DNA of 60,598 bases. Source: Clostridia bacterium (lineage in GTDB: Bacteria; Bacillota_A; Clostridia; Oscillospirales; Acutalibacteraceae). A model generated the notes under the pieces. It made no database searches. It was given only the letters and a program-made list of their open reading frames with translations, and had not been told where the DNA came from. Positions 1-9,438 of the stretch are shown one piece after another (position 1 is the stretch's first letter; every line of letters begins with the position of its first letter). The stretch lies in NCBI GenBank assembly GCA_017397065.1, contig JAFQKE010000015.1, positions 1-60,598 of the forward strand, written 5' to 3'. A program made the position numbers and the translations under genes.

Positions 1-143
1 GTCGAAGAGTTTTGTAAATAGCATTATTTTTTGTTATACAAGGCTAAAACGCAGTAAATCCTAACGGATTTACGAGTATTTAAACAAAGTAGAGCAAAAA
101 ATATGTGTTTCAAAACCTGGTTCAAGTTTAAGTGCTTTGGCCA
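1..143 (-). mobile_element. Partial copy A of a small inverted-repeat element (MITE-like)
   Basis: Bases 1-143 are the near-identical reverse complement of 6766-6908. The copy holds the hairpin GTAAATCC-TAAC-GGATTTAC (54-73) and ends at 119-143 in a degenerate form of the 25-bp terminal repeat seen at 6766-6790. Its other end lies before the window. The end sits 5 bases from the stop codon of the gene at 149. It is too short to code for a transposase, so it would be a non-autonomous element moved by an enzyme from elsewhere. That last point is inference. Confidence 0.6.
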
Positions 144-148
144 AAAAA

Positions 149-2086
149 TTAATATTCTATCTTTAAAACTACTGGGGTTATAATATTGGCAGGTTTATTA
201 AGTATAACCTCGCCATTTTCCATTTTAAATTCAACATTTATAAATTCACCATTTGCCTCAAGAGATGAAATATTTTTTGGTGATTTTTGCAAAACAAGGC
301 GTATGTTTTCCACAGGGTCAAGACTGACATTGAAAAGTGTACAGAAAAGACTGCCATCCGGCATATCTGCCGCCTTTAAATAAATTTCGTCATCGTCGGG
401 GGTGTAAACGGGCAAATCTCCATAACCCTTTAAAAGCTCTATGATTTGTTTTTTGCGTGTTTCGTTTAAAAATCCGAATGCCGTTGTGTAATGGAATTTG
501 GTTTTGGCATCGCCGCCGAATACAATTACTGTACCTCCCAAGCTGTTATTAAAAAGGGTGGATGCGGGGAAAAGGATTTCCATTTCATTGCCATTTTTGA
601 GGTGATAGCAAAGGCTTAAGGTTTTAACATTATTGTTAATAGGAGTTATTTCACGTGGGTTTACAAGCTTCGTAACGCTTTTTTCTTCATCATCGGCAAA
701 AATTTCACCCGATACTATTTTGCCTGAGTTAGCTTTTACTTCAACGCCAAGTGATTTGCCAAAGCCTCGCTCACAAAGCATTTGGGCGGCACCTCCATCA
801 AGGAAAAGGGTGCCTTTAAGCATTGATTTTATCTGTTCATCATCAAAAAGGGTAGGCATACTGCCATCTAAAAATGTGACGGGGGAGTTGTTATCGTCTG
901 AAAAATACATAGGTATACCAAGACGTTCCAACACGTGTGCGCCCCATCCGCTGAAAGAAGCACTTTCCTTAAACATATAATCGGGTTTTGCAGATATGGG
1001 GATTCTGGCACCTCTCCATTTAAGAGTGGGAACAATGTCTGATAATTTTTGATAGAACATATTATAATGACCCAAAACTTCTCGGTATTTTTTACCGCTC
1101 ATAGGCTCAAAATTAGACATACGTGTTATCCAATGCTTTGCACCCGAAACACCCTCTAAAATTGTACCCACAAAATGTGCATGAAGTGACATTGCACCGG
1201 TGCTGTAGCGGTTTTGGGGGCAGGTATCGGTCTCGGCAAGGAAATTATCCACCTTACCATTGCTTTTTATCACCGCCATTTGAACGGCGGCACGCAAAAA
1301 GTTGTTTGAAAATTCTTTAGTTCCAACGGGATGATAGTTGCCGTTGTTTATGCGAACAATAACGGGATTATTTTTACCTGCCATAACCTGAGCAATTTCG
1401 GTGGCAGCCTCACAGCAAGGACCAACAGCACAAAACGAGCCGCCAATGGAGGGATTCACTTCATCAATACCGGCACGCATATATTTTACACATTCTTTAA
1501 GGGATTCGAGTTGAGTTTCTATAAAGGCGTCACGCATTTTTGCATCCTCTTCGGTATTGCCAAAAACGTGATTACAAATCTCTTCTCTTTCTTTTCTTAC
1601 GCCCGTTTTCTTCTCAAATGCATTAAGGTGCAAATCGCAGGCACAACCCTTGCCGGGTCGGATAATAAGGCGAAAATCATCATCAAGCATAATGTGTTCG
1701 GGATTGTGTGATGCAATAACAGAAAAGCTATGACGCAGATATTCTCTAAAATCTTCGTCAAAGGGGCAAATTGCATTTTCCTCTATGCCGTTTGTGAGGC
1801 CTTTAATTCGGGTAAGCTTTGAAGGCTTGTTAAGAGGATAGCCGTGACCTAAAGTGCACTGCACCAAAATACCGCTTTTAAGACCCATTGCATCCAGCTT
1901 TGCTTTAAAGCGGTCATAAATTTCACATTGTTGCTCAGCCTTAGGAATGAGGGGATCACCCTCGGGTACTAATTTAATACAGAAAAGAGCTAAGGAAGCG
2001 GTGCCGTTTTGATATTGATTTTTAACATCTTCGCATATTTCATCAATGTGCAAAGGGTCAAGTGGCATAATAGAAAAGTTAAACAT
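149..2086 (-). CDS. Glycoside hydrolase-like protein, family not identified
   Basis: This 645-aa protein has no signal peptide and is probably cytoplasmic. The ATG at 2086 is chosen because GGAG lies 7 bases before it; a start ten codons further up would overlap the preceding gene and has no such site. The N-terminal half reads like a TIM barrel, with acidic motifs such as LDDDFR (about residue 135) and AETDTCPQNR (about 295). The C-terminal half reads like a beta-sandwich, with LFLDGGAAQMLCERG near residue 445. This resembles large GH42/clan-A type glycosidases, but I cannot place the family or name the catalytic pair. It follows the rhamnosidase by 14 bases, so it probably acts on a product or companion substrate of that enzyme. 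Confidence 0.75.
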   Translation of the reverse strand: MFNFSIMPLDPLHIDEICEDVKNQYQNGTASLALFCIKLVPEGDPLIPKAEQQCEIYDRFKAKLDAMGLKSGILVQCTLGHGYPLNKPSKLTRIKGLTNGIEENAICPFDEDFREYLRHSFSVIASHNPEHIMLDDDFRLIIRPGKGCACDLHLNAFEKKTGVRKEREEICNHVFGNTEEDAKMRDAFIETQLESLKECVKYMRAGIDEVNPSIGGSFCAVGPCCEAATEIAQVMAGKNNPVIVRINNGNYHPVGTKEFSNNFLRAAVQMAVIKSNGKVDNFLAETDTCPQNRYSTGAMSLHAHFVGTILEGVSGAKHWITRMSNFEPMSGKKYREVLGHYNMFYQKLSDIVPTLKWRGARIPISAKPDYMFKESASFSGWGAHVLERLGIPMYFSDDNNSPVTFLDGSMPTLFDDEQIKSMLKGTLFLDGGAAQMLCERGFGKSLGVEVKANSGKIVSGEIFADDEEKSVTKLVNPREITPINNNVKTLSLCYHLKNGNEMEILFPASTLFNNSLGGTVIVFGGDAKTKFHYTTAFGFLNETRKKQIIELLKGYGDLPVYTPDDDEIYLKAADMPDGSLFCTLFNVSLDPVENIRLVLQKSPKNISSLEANGEFINVEFKMENGEVILNKPANIITPVVLKIEY

Positions 2087-2100
2087 ATTTTTTCTCCAAA

Positions 2101-4761
2101 TTATTTTATTTTGCAAATAACACTATGCTTGCCCGGTTGATACAGCATACCTGTACCGTTGGGAAGCTTTAATCTTGTGGGTACAGGAACATCAAAGTTG
2201 TAGGTTACAATATCGCCGTCAAACCGCCAAGACGTTTTAATAATTCCGTTTACCGATTTATATTCGCAAGCAAAATCGCCCATTTGTTTTATGAATGTGG
2301 GTTTAAGCTCTAACACCTTAAATGCAGGCTCGGATTCTTTGTAGCGTATACCGCCTAAATATTCAAACATAAAGCCAACCACAACTCCGTATGCAAAGTG
2401 GTTTTTGCTTGATGCACCGTAATCATTGCCCCTTTGACCGTGCCAGGTTTCGGTCATAGTGGTGGCACCGCTGTTTAAAATGTGCCGCCAAGAGGGGAAT
2501 TTATCATTTTGCAGCAGCATAAATACCGTGTCTTGATAACCATAATCTGAGAGCACCTGCATTATGTAGCGTGTGCCCCAGAAGCCCGTTGTAAGATGCT
2601 CATCCCTTAAAATATAGTCATTTAGGGTTGCGGCAAGAGCGGGTTTTTCTTTTTCTTCGGCTATATCAAGCGCAATAGGTAAGATAATTCCGCTTTGAAG
2701 ATGCTCAGAATAATCCTTTTCCTCCGGCAGATAATAAAGCCTGTTAAATTCTGCTTTGGTTTCGGCAAATCTTGTAGCAAATTCATCTTCAAGCTCGGTT
2801 TCACCTAAGATTTTTGCAATTTCTGCGGTGCATTTCATCATATAGCAGTAGAATAAATGCCCAAAGAAGTTGCGGCTTAAATTTTTGTTAAAGGGGTTGG
2901 AGTGGTCGTTAAAGGGAGCCGCAGGATTTTCGGGTAAAATGTTATCGCCGCTCGATTTAATTCTATTTCGCACATAGTAAAGAATATCGGGTAGGCGATG
3001 CTTTAAAAATCCTTTATCACCGTAAAATTGATACATCTCAAGGGGTATTGTATAAATTTCATCACCCCAGCCGTAAATCTCGGCACACATTTTTCTGCCA
3101 CCATCGGTCCAACGGGAGAGAATCTGATGAGAGTTTGCAAGATAGCAGGCGGTTGCGCCGAAAACAGCAATGTCGCCCGTCCAAAAGTTCTTTTCTCTGG
3201 TGGGGCAGTCTAAAAATCCGTTGAACAAATTGCCTTTCATAGTGCGCTCGGTAGCTTCGGCAAGCTGTTTTATAAATGGGTCGCTTGATTCAAGCTTCCA
3301 AGCAAAATCCAAATCGTTATACATAACTGTTTGCTTAACATCTGCAATTTGGGTAATATCGGCACCCTCTATTTTTAAATATCTAAATCCGTTGAAAGCA
3401 AATCGGGGGGTATAGTTTTCACTCTTTCCGCCCTTGCAGGTGTAAACATCATAATTTTTTATTGCCGCCAAAGCTCTGCCGCCCTCTTTATAATCTTCGG
3501 GATAAAAAACAGGGGCATAGCATTTTATGGCAAAAACATCACCCTCATAGCACTCCTCCGCAACCGATATTTTCACTCTTTGACCGGGGGTGGTGTTTTT
3601 AAGAGTTAAGGAGTATCTTCCCGCACAGTTAAAACCAAAATCATAAAGGTAGCCTCCATCAACCGCTTTGCAGGAGATGGCTTCGGCGAATCTCTGTATT
3701 TTAACGGGAGGATAGCAACGTTCGGCGTATGGCTTGGAGGTATTCACCGACTTTTGTTCGGCAAAAGACCATGCAGAATCATCAAAATCTGCGTTGCACC
3801 AGCCATCTATTTCAAGCCTTGCATCATATCGCTCACCAAACTGCAAATCGTTATCAGTAAGGGGGGAGGGGGCGGTTTTCCAACTACTGTCGGTACCAAA
3901 ATATTCAGTTTCACCGTTAGCGTATTCAACCTTTAATTCGGCAAGAACAAAGTTTTTGTTCATATAAACGCCGCTGTGCGATTCGCTGTTAAGCCAGGTG
4001 TTTCCCGTGAGGACACCAATAGCGTTTTTGCCTATTTTTAGCATATCTGTAACATCAAAGGTGTGGTATTCAAAATATTTTTGGGATATACCGGTTGAAA
4101 AATATTCATTGCCAACCTTATTACCGTTTATGTACATTTCGCCCTCACCCTCGGCATAAACCGAAAGTATGGCGGATTTCAGGTCATCTTTAAGCTCAAT
4201 GGTCTTTCGCATATACATTGAGCGTTTTACCTGACGGGGATGTAGCTTTCTGCCAAAAAGCCAGGTGGAGCGGAGGGTATCATCCTCCATCCAGTTTTCG
4301 GGTTCTTCGTTTTTCCCAAATCCAACAGGGTGGAAAGCTAGCCAGTCATCGGCAGTTACAACACGTGTGGTTCCGTTTTCAGTTTCAACAACAACCTCAC
4401 CGCAGATTGCCGAGGTGAAATAACTTTCGTCGTTTGTTTGGAAAGCACGAATAGAAACCGAATTTTCACCATTTTTAAGTAGCGAGGTAATATCTGAATC
4501 AAATTCTTTAACGTCCTCGGCCGCCAAAATCTTGTTAAAATAAATATCAAAGGAGTTATCACATATAAAATGAGCGGTAGCTTTTTTTATTTTGCCCGTA
4601 ATTTCAAAGTTCTTTCTGAGTAAATTTCGGGTGTAAAAATAGCCCCATATCCAATCAGCACCCTCAACGCCCTTAATATCCTCGGTAGTTTTTAAAAATT
4701 CGTCACTACCATAGATGGGCAGAGCATTCCATTTTTCTTTTGTTGTAATAGAATAATTCAT
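2101..4761 (-). CDS. Alpha-L-rhamnosidase (GH78), cytoplasmic type
   Basis: This 886-aa protein lacks a signal peptide. It would remove terminal rhamnose from oligosaccharides inside the cell. The N-terminal region has sandwich domains typical of bacterial rhamnosidases. The six-hairpin catalytic domain carries DCPTREKNFWTGD (about residue 515), a variant of the GH78 acid motif, and TMTETWHGQ (about 768). SKNHFAYG and the C-terminal sandwich follow. The start has GGTG a few bases before ATG. It begins 20 bases after the uvrB stop, so it appears to be co-transcribed with a DNA repair gene. The family call is firm; the exact linkage cleaved cannot be read from sequence. Confidence 0.9.
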   Translation of the reverse strand: MNYSITTKEKWNALPIYGSDEFLKTTEDIKGVEGADWIWGYFYTRNLLRKNFEITGKIKKATAHFICDNSFDIYFNKILAAEDVKEFDSDITSLLKNGENSVSIRAFQTNDESYFTSAICGEVVVETENGTTRVVTADDWLAFHPVGFGKNEEPENWMEDDTLRSTWLFGRKLHPRQVKRSMYMRKTIELKDDLKSAILSVYAEGEGEMYINGNKVGNEYFSTGISQKYFEYHTFDVTDMLKIGKNAIGVLTGNTWLNSESHSGVYMNKNFVLAELKVEYANGETEYFGTDSSWKTAPSPLTDNDLQFGERYDARLEIDGWCNADFDDSAWSFAEQKSVNTSKPYAERCYPPVKIQRFAEAISCKAVDGGYLYDFGFNCAGRYSLTLKNTTPGQRVKISVAEECYEGDVFAIKCYAPVFYPEDYKEGGRALAAIKNYDVYTCKGGKSENYTPRFAFNGFRYLKIEGADITQIADVKQTVMYNDLDFAWKLESSDPFIKQLAEATERTMKGNLFNGFLDCPTREKNFWTGDIAVFGATACYLANSHQILSRWTDGGRKMCAEIYGWGDEIYTIPLEMYQFYGDKGFLKHRLPDILYYVRNRIKSSGDNILPENPAAPFNDHSNPFNKNLSRNFFGHLFYCYMMKCTAEIAKILGETELEDEFATRFAETKAEFNRLYYLPEEKDYSEHLQSGIILPIALDIAEEKEKPALAATLNDYILRDEHLTTGFWGTRYIMQVLSDYGYQDTVFMLLQNDKFPSWRHILNSGATTMTETWHGQRGNDYGASSKNHFAYGVVVGFMFEYLGGIRYKESEPAFKVLELKPTFIKQMGDFACEYKSVNGIIKTSWRFDGDIVTYNFDVPVPTRLKLPNGTGMLYQPGKHSVICKIK

Positions 4762-4781
4762 AATAGCACCTTCAATTGGCT

Positions 4782-6746
4782 TTATTTTGCCTTTTTTAGT
4801 TCTTCTATTTTATCTCTTAGCTCGGCAGCGTACTCAAATTCCAAGAGCTTTGCGGCCTGTTTCATTTCAGCTGTCATCTTCTTTATGAGTTCGTCACGTT
4901 CGGCTTTTGTAAGGCGTTTGCCCTCCAAAACCTTTGTTTTTCTTGAGCCACCCATTTCAATAACGTCACGCACATCCTTGATAACCGTTTTAGGTATAAT
5001 CCCGTGTTCCTCATTATATTTCATCTGAATAGAACGGCGGCGTTCGGTTTCGCTGATAGCTCGCTCCATTGATGGGGTAACGCTATCGGCATACATAATA
5101 ACGGTGCCCTCGGCATTACGTGCGGCACGACCGATGGTCTGAACAAGGGAGGTTTCGCTTCTGAGGAAGCCCTCTTTATCGGCATCAAGAATAGCAACAA
5201 GCGATACCTCAGGCAAATCCAAGCCCTCTCTCAGTAGGTTTATACCAACAAGTACATCAAACTTGCCAAGACGTAAATCTCGTATAATCTCCATGCGCTC
5301 CATTGTATCTACATCGTGGTGCATATAGCGAACCTTAATATCTACATTTTCTAAAAATTCGGTTAAATCCTCGGCCATTTTTTTGGTAAGGGTGGTAACA
5401 AGCACCCTTTCGCCCTTTTCGGTGCGGATGTTTATTTCACTTACCAAATCATCAATCTGCCCCGTGGTAGGCTTCACAACCACTAGTGGGTCGATAAGAC
5501 CGGTGGGGCGAATAACCTGCTCAACAATAGAGGTTGAATGTTCTTTTTCAAAATCGCCGGGGGTGGCAGAAACATATATAGCCTGATTTATTTTGCTGTA
5601 AAACTCATTAAAATTTAGGGGGCGGTTATCAAAAGCAGAAGGCAGACGAAAACCGTAATCTACAAGATTTTCTTTTCTTGCTCTGTCGCCACCGTACATA
5701 CCACGCACCTGTGGCAGCATAACGTGGGATTCATCTACAAGCAGTAAAAAATCCTTTGGAAAATAATCAAGTAGGGTAAAGGGGGTGCTGCCCGCCGGCC
5801 TGCCCGATAAAACTCTGGAGTAGTTTTCAACACCCTTGCAGGTGCCGATTTCTCTTAGCATTTCAATATCATATTCGGTGCGTTGGCGGATTCTTTGTGC
5901 CTCAATAAGCTTGCCCTGTTCGGTAAAATATTTAACCCTGAACTCCATTTCGTCGTGGATTTCGGCCAGAGCCTGTTCCATTTTATCGGGAGCGACAATG
6001 TAGTGCGTGGCAGGATAAATGCCTATGTGAACAAGGTTTTCTTTAATCTCTCCCGTCAGCACGTTTATGGACGAAATTCTGTCAACCTCATCGCCAAAAA
6101 ATTCAACACGGATGGCCGTTTCGCCCGAATATGCAGGAAAAATTTCCACCGTGTCGCCACGAACCCTGAACTTATTTCTTATAAAATTCAAATCATTTCG
6201 TTCATACTGCAAATCCACAAGCTTGTGAATTAACTCATCACGACTTTTTTCCATACCAACACGAAGTGAGATTATCATATTACGGTAATCAATGGGATTA
6301 CCCAGCGAATATATGCCCGAAACAGATGCCACAATTATAACGTCGTTACGCTCTGAAAGGGCACAGGTGGCAGAATGGCGGAGCTTATCAATCTCGTCGT
6401 TTATGGCCGAGTCCTTTTCAATGTAGGTGTCGGTGCCGGGAATGTAAGCCTCGGGCTGATAGTAATCGTAATAGGATACAAAATATTCCACTGCATTTTC
6501 GGGAAAAAACTCCTTAAACTCAGTACAAAGCTGTGCGGCTAAAGTTTTGTTGTGAGCGAGAACCAAAGTGGGTTTATTTACCTTTTCAATAATATTAGCC
6601 ATTGTAAAGGTTTTACCCGAGCCGGTAACACCCATAAGAGTTTGCTCTCTATCACCATTTAAAATGCCTTTTGCAAGGGCTTCAATAGCCTCCGGCTGGT
6701 CGCCTGTGGGCTTGTAATTTGAATGTAAAATAAACTTATCCGGCAT
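4782..6746 (-). CDS. uvrB: UvrABC excinuclease subunit B
   Basis: UvrB is the damage-verifying helicase-like subunit of nucleotide excision repair; it is loaded by UvrA and recruits UvrC. The 654 residues match the usual length. Visible motifs are Walker A GVTGSGKT (about residue 40), the beta-hairpin segment [17 protein letters not shown] (about 92-108), the DEAD-like VDESH (about 338), helicase motifs around [12 protein letters not shown] and QTIGRAARN, and the C-terminal UVR domain that binds UvrC. AAGGAG precedes the ATG. No uvrA or uvrC is in the window. The gene starts 19 bases inside the boundary of a repeat element that offers a promoter-like sequence. Confidence 0.98.
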   Translation of the reverse strand: MPDKFILHSNYKPTGDQPEAIEALAKGILNGDREQTLMGVTGSGKTFTMANIIEKVNKPTLVLAHNKTLAAQLCTEFKEFFPENAVEYFVSYYDYYQPEAYIPGTDTYIEKDSAINDEIDKLRHSATCALSERNDVIIVASVSGIYSLGNPIDYRNMIISLRVGMEKSRDELIHKLVDLQYERNDLNFIRNKFRVRGDTVEIFPAYSGETAIRVEFFGDEVDRISSINVLTGEIKENLVHIGIYPATHYIVAPDKMEQALAEIHDEMEFRVKYFTEQGKLIEAQRIRQRTEYDIEMLREIGTCKGVENYSRVLSGRPAGSTPFTLLDYFPKDFLLLVDESHVMLPQVRGMYGGDRARKENLVDYGFRLPSAFDNRPLNFNEFYSKINQAIYVSATPGDFEKEHSTSIVEQVIRPTGLIDPLVVVKPTTGQIDDLVSEINIRTEKGERVLVTTLTKKMAEDLTEFLENVDIKVRYMHHDVDTMERMEIIRDLRLGKFDVLVGINLLREGLDLPEVSLVAILDADKEGFLRSETSLVQTIGRAARNAEGTVIMYADSVTPSMERAISETERRRSIQMKYNEEHGIIPKTVIKDVRDVIEMGGSRKTKVLEGKRLTKAERDELIKKMTAEMKQAAKLLEFEYAAELRDKIEELKKAK

Positions 6747-6765
6747 GTTCTCACTCCTTTTTTCT

Positions 6766-7041
6766 TAGCCGGAGCATTTAAACTTGAACCAGGTTTTGAA
6801 ACACATATTTTTCGTTATACTTTGTTTAAATACTCGTAAATCCGTTAGGATTTACTGCGTTTTAGCCTAGTATAACAAAAAATAATGTTATTAACAAAAC
6901 TCTTTGACCTTAAATGTGCAATTTTTAAAGCAGATTTTGGTGAAGAGAATTTCATAAGGCTGCCGCCTATGAGGTTCGATGAACCAAAGTATGCCTAAAA
7001 ATAGCCATTTAAGGCTGATTCGAGTTTGAATGCTCCGGCTA
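6766..7041. mobile_element. Complete 276-bp MITE-like element B with 25-bp terminal inverted repeats
   Basis: The ends 6766-6790 and 7017-7041 are inverted repeats with 22 of 25 positions matching; both begin TAGCCGGAGCATT. A TA dinucleotide stands at each outer edge, as expected for elements that insert at TA. Inside are the hairpins GTAAATCC/GGATTTAC (6836-6855), CATA-GGC/GCC-TATG near 6952-6971 and GGTTC-GAT-GAACC (6973-6985). There is no open frame of useful length. It fills the whole gap between uvrB and the next rhamnosidase, ending 2 bases from that stop codon. This stretch has no gene. Confidence 0.65.
6869..6897 (-). promoter_or_regulatory. Promoter-like sequence inside element B, pointing into uvrB
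   Basis: Read on the minus strand there is TTGTTA (6897-6892), a 17-base spacer and TATACT (6874-6869). Transcription would start near 6861 and give a leader of about 115 bases containing the GTAAATCC hairpin before uvrB. Copy A keeps the same two boxes as TTGTAA and TATACA. The activity is inferred. Confidence 0.4.
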
Positions 7042-7043
7042 TA

Positions 7044-9182
7044 TTAAAACGTATAACTTCCCGCATCAACGGTATAGTATTTTCCCTCAATTACAACGTC
7101 AGCTTTTACAGGGGTGGTTATTTCATAAACCGTCTTTCCTTTTTTATGACTCCAAGCAGATTTAATAACTCCATATTTCGTTTTAAGTTCAACCTTGATC
7201 CAATCAATTCTACTGTCTGAAATAGGAGAAATCAATACTTTTTCATATCCCGGCGATGCTTTAACGGGGTTTATCCCTCCGCAAACTGCGTAAACCCAAT
7301 CTATTACCGCGCCGTACGCATAATGATTAAAGGAGTTCATATCACTTGACCACATTTCCCCATCGGGCTTAATACCATCCCAATGTTCCCAAATCGTTGT
7401 AGCTCCTTTTGTTATTGGATAAATCCAAGATGGATAATCTTTTCGAAGTAATAAGGTATACGCAAGTTCACTATAGCCATAACGGCTTAATACGTGAAGC
7501 ATATATGGCGTTCCAACAAAACCAGTTTGAAGTTTATCGCCATCATCGTGTATCAATTTTACAAGTGACTCAATCACTTGATTAGGATTTTTGGTAATAT
7601 CAAAAGCAAGCGCCAAAACATGCTCTGTCTGTGTTTTGTAATTATCTTTAAATTCATTATTAAAAGCTTCAATTATTCTTTTGTAAAGTGATTGATAATT
7701 TGAAACGTCTTGACCGATAATTAGACCGATATTACACAATATTTCGGTACTTTTGGCGTAAAAAGCGGAACCGATTAAATCTCCTCTTGTATCACCGGTA
7801 TATTGTCCTTCTTTTGCACCAAGTTCAAGCCAGTCACAAAAATGGTCTCCGCCAAACCATAAGTTTGGTTTAGTGGTTGTATTTGTAATATAGTCTACCC
7901 ATCTTTTTATTGGCAAAAACATTTTTTCTATTATTTCTTTGTTACCGTAAGAAAGATAAAGTTGCCATGTACATATTGCCACTGCATCGGACCAAGCGGC
8001 GCTTATATTTGGACAGCCTTTTTCAAATGGAACCACCATTGGAATGGCTCCGTTTTCAGACTGATTAAGTGCCATATCGTCAAGCCATTTTTCAAAAAAT
8101 TTGTTTACGTTGTAATTATAACTTGCTGTACGTATAAATACTTGCGCATCGCCTGTCCAACCCATTCGCTCATTACGTTGCGGACAATCAGTCGGAACAT
8201 CAAGAAAATTTGAACGTTGACCCCATAAAGTATTGCTAAACAGTTGATTCAGCAAACAGTCTGACGTTTCAATGTATCCCGTACGTTCAAGTTCACTGTA
8301 CACAGCGATAGAAGTAAAATCATCTGCATTTACCTCTATGGGATATTCGTCAAGACGTATGTATCTATAACCGTAAAAAGTAAGAGTTGGCTTGAAGGTC
8401 TGCTTACCGTCCTTGCATATATAGGTGTACTGACATTTAGCGGTACGATAGTTTTCTTTGTAAAAATTACCGTTCCTGTCAAGTGTTTCTGCGAATGAAA
8501 GTGAAATTATATCCCCTGACGAAGCTGTAAGACTTATTTCAACGTATCCCGATAAATTCTGTCCAAAGTCGATTACTGTTTCGCCTTTCGGTGTTTTAAT
8601 GATTTTTGTTGGTTTAAAACGTTCTTGCTCAATAATTTTTTCGCCAACTTGTTCTATAAGCTCTGACTTACTGTTGTTTTCCGCAATAACGGTTTCGAGA
8701 CAAAATTCAGGTGACGATCTCGCATCATAAATAAAGCCATTATATATATCGCAAAAGTGGTAACCGCTTAATGCAGCTTTCCAATCGGTATCGGTATAAA
8801 TATTAGAAACCGTTCCATCGGTATAGGTTATTTCAATTTTTGCTATAAAAGCGCATTGATGGTTTTGAGCACAACTCCACCAATTAGCAATATCGCCTTT
8901 ATACCAACCGGATGCCACTGCGACAGTGAGAGAGTTATCTGCTAAAATCGAATCAGTTATATCATATTTTTGATATTGAATACGGTGTTTATATGACGTC
9001 CATCCGGGAGCAAGAATAAAATCTCCTACTCGCTTTCCATTCATAGTTGCCTCATAAACACCTCTTGCCGAAATGTACAAAAATGCCGATTTTATCGGAT
9101 GTGTTATTTTAAAATCTTTTTTGTATAAAGGGACGCAATCACCTATATTCTCTTTACAATGAATCCAATTAGCATCGAGCAC
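7044..9182 (-). CDS. Alpha-L-rhamnosidase (GH78), short cytoplasmic form
   Basis: This 712-aa protein starts with GTG, supported by AAAGGAG nine bases upstream. It begins directly in the Bac_rhamnosid_N-type sandwich (SARGVYEATMNGKRVGDFIL), so the extra N-terminal Ig-like domain of many relatives is absent. The catalytic barrel carries TDCPQRNERMGWTGD (about residue 330), whose Glu is the expected general acid, and TTIWEHWDG (about 595). No signal peptide is seen, so it would act on imported rhamnosides. Codon use looks more A/T-rich than in the uvrB operon. The upstream DNA is non-coding and promoter-like, which argues against a lost N-terminus by frameshift. Confidence 0.9.
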   Translation of the reverse strand: MLDANWIHCKENIGDCVPLYKKDFKITHPIKSAFLYISARGVYEATMNGKRVGDFILAPGWTSYKHRIQYQKYDITDSILADNSLTVAVASGWYKGDIANWWSCAQNHQCAFIAKIEITYTDGTVSNIYTDTDWKAALSGYHFCDIYNGFIYDARSSPEFCLETVIAENNSKSELIEQVGEKIIEQERFKPTKIIKTPKGETVIDFGQNLSGYVEISLTASSGDIISLSFAETLDRNGNFYKENYRTAKCQYTYICKDGKQTFKPTLTFYGYRYIRLDEYPIEVNADDFTSIAVYSELERTGYIETSDCLLNQLFSNTLWGQRSNFLDVPTDCPQRNERMGWTGDAQVFIRTASYNYNVNKFFEKWLDDMALNQSENGAIPMVVPFEKGCPNISAAWSDAVAICTWQLYLSYGNKEIIEKMFLPIKRWVDYITNTTTKPNLWFGGDHFCDWLELGAKEGQYTGDTRGDLIGSAFYAKSTEILCNIGLIIGQDVSNYQSLYKRIIEAFNNEFKDNYKTQTEHVLALAFDITKNPNQVIESLVKLIHDDGDKLQTGFVGTPYMLHVLSRYGYSELAYTLLLRKDYPSWIYPITKGATTIWEHWDGIKPDGEMWSSDMNSFNHYAYGAVIDWVYAVCGGINPVKASPGYEKVLISPISDSRIDWIKVELKTKYGVIKSAWSHKKGKTVYEITTPVKADVVIEGKYYTVDAGSYTF

Positions 9183-9198
9183 GAACTATTTCTCCTTT

Positions 9199-9237
9199 AA
9201 TTATTAAAACTATCCAATAATTATTAAAACTATCCAA
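9199..9237 (-). repeat. Tandem 20-bp direct repeat upstream of the short rhamnosidase
   Basis: AATTATTAAAACTATCCA occurs at 9199-9216 and again at 9219-9236, with a 20-base period. It lies directly upstream of the AAAGGAG ribosome site. Two same-facing sites about two helical turns apart suit an AraC-family dimer, but the role is inferred. The remainder of the 256-base gap up to 9438 is AT-rich and holds the terminator of the next gene; no gene is seen there. Confidence 0.6.
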
Positions 9238-9379
9238 GTGGCATTTAATATACCAAAATCGTCATTACACAAATTCAGGTTATAAATTTTATTTGGTTTA
9301 TATAGTATACCACTTTATTTTTAATAAGTAAATAAAAAACGAACAAAATTATAGCCTTAAAAAATATTTTTTAAAAAAT

Positions 9380-9407
9380 AAATCCGACCTCACAAGAGAC
9401 CGGATTT
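9380..9407 (-). terminator. Rho-independent terminator of the zinc-ribbon gene
   Basis: On the minus strand AAATCCG pairs with CGGATTT around an inner CTC/GAG stem, followed by ATTTTTT. It lies 32 bases beyond the stop codon at 9439. Confidence 0.7.
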
Positions 9408-9438
9408 AAAGCTGATTTTATGTATTTAATTACGGTGA

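Noticed and set aside
6781..6800. GAACCAGGTTTT in element B considered as a DinR/LexA box for uvrB
   Set aside because: Only one half matches GAAC-N4-GTTC, and the same sequence is present in copy A, which is not next to a repair gene promoter.
7044..9182. Short rhamnosidase as a pseudogene truncated at the N-terminus
   Set aside because: It has a GTG with a good ribosome site, begins at a domain boundary and keeps all catalytic motifs, so it reads as an intact short form.
9199..9237. Short tandem repeats considered as a tiny CRISPR array
   Set aside because: Only two units, a 2-base gap and no spacer; no cas genes nearby.
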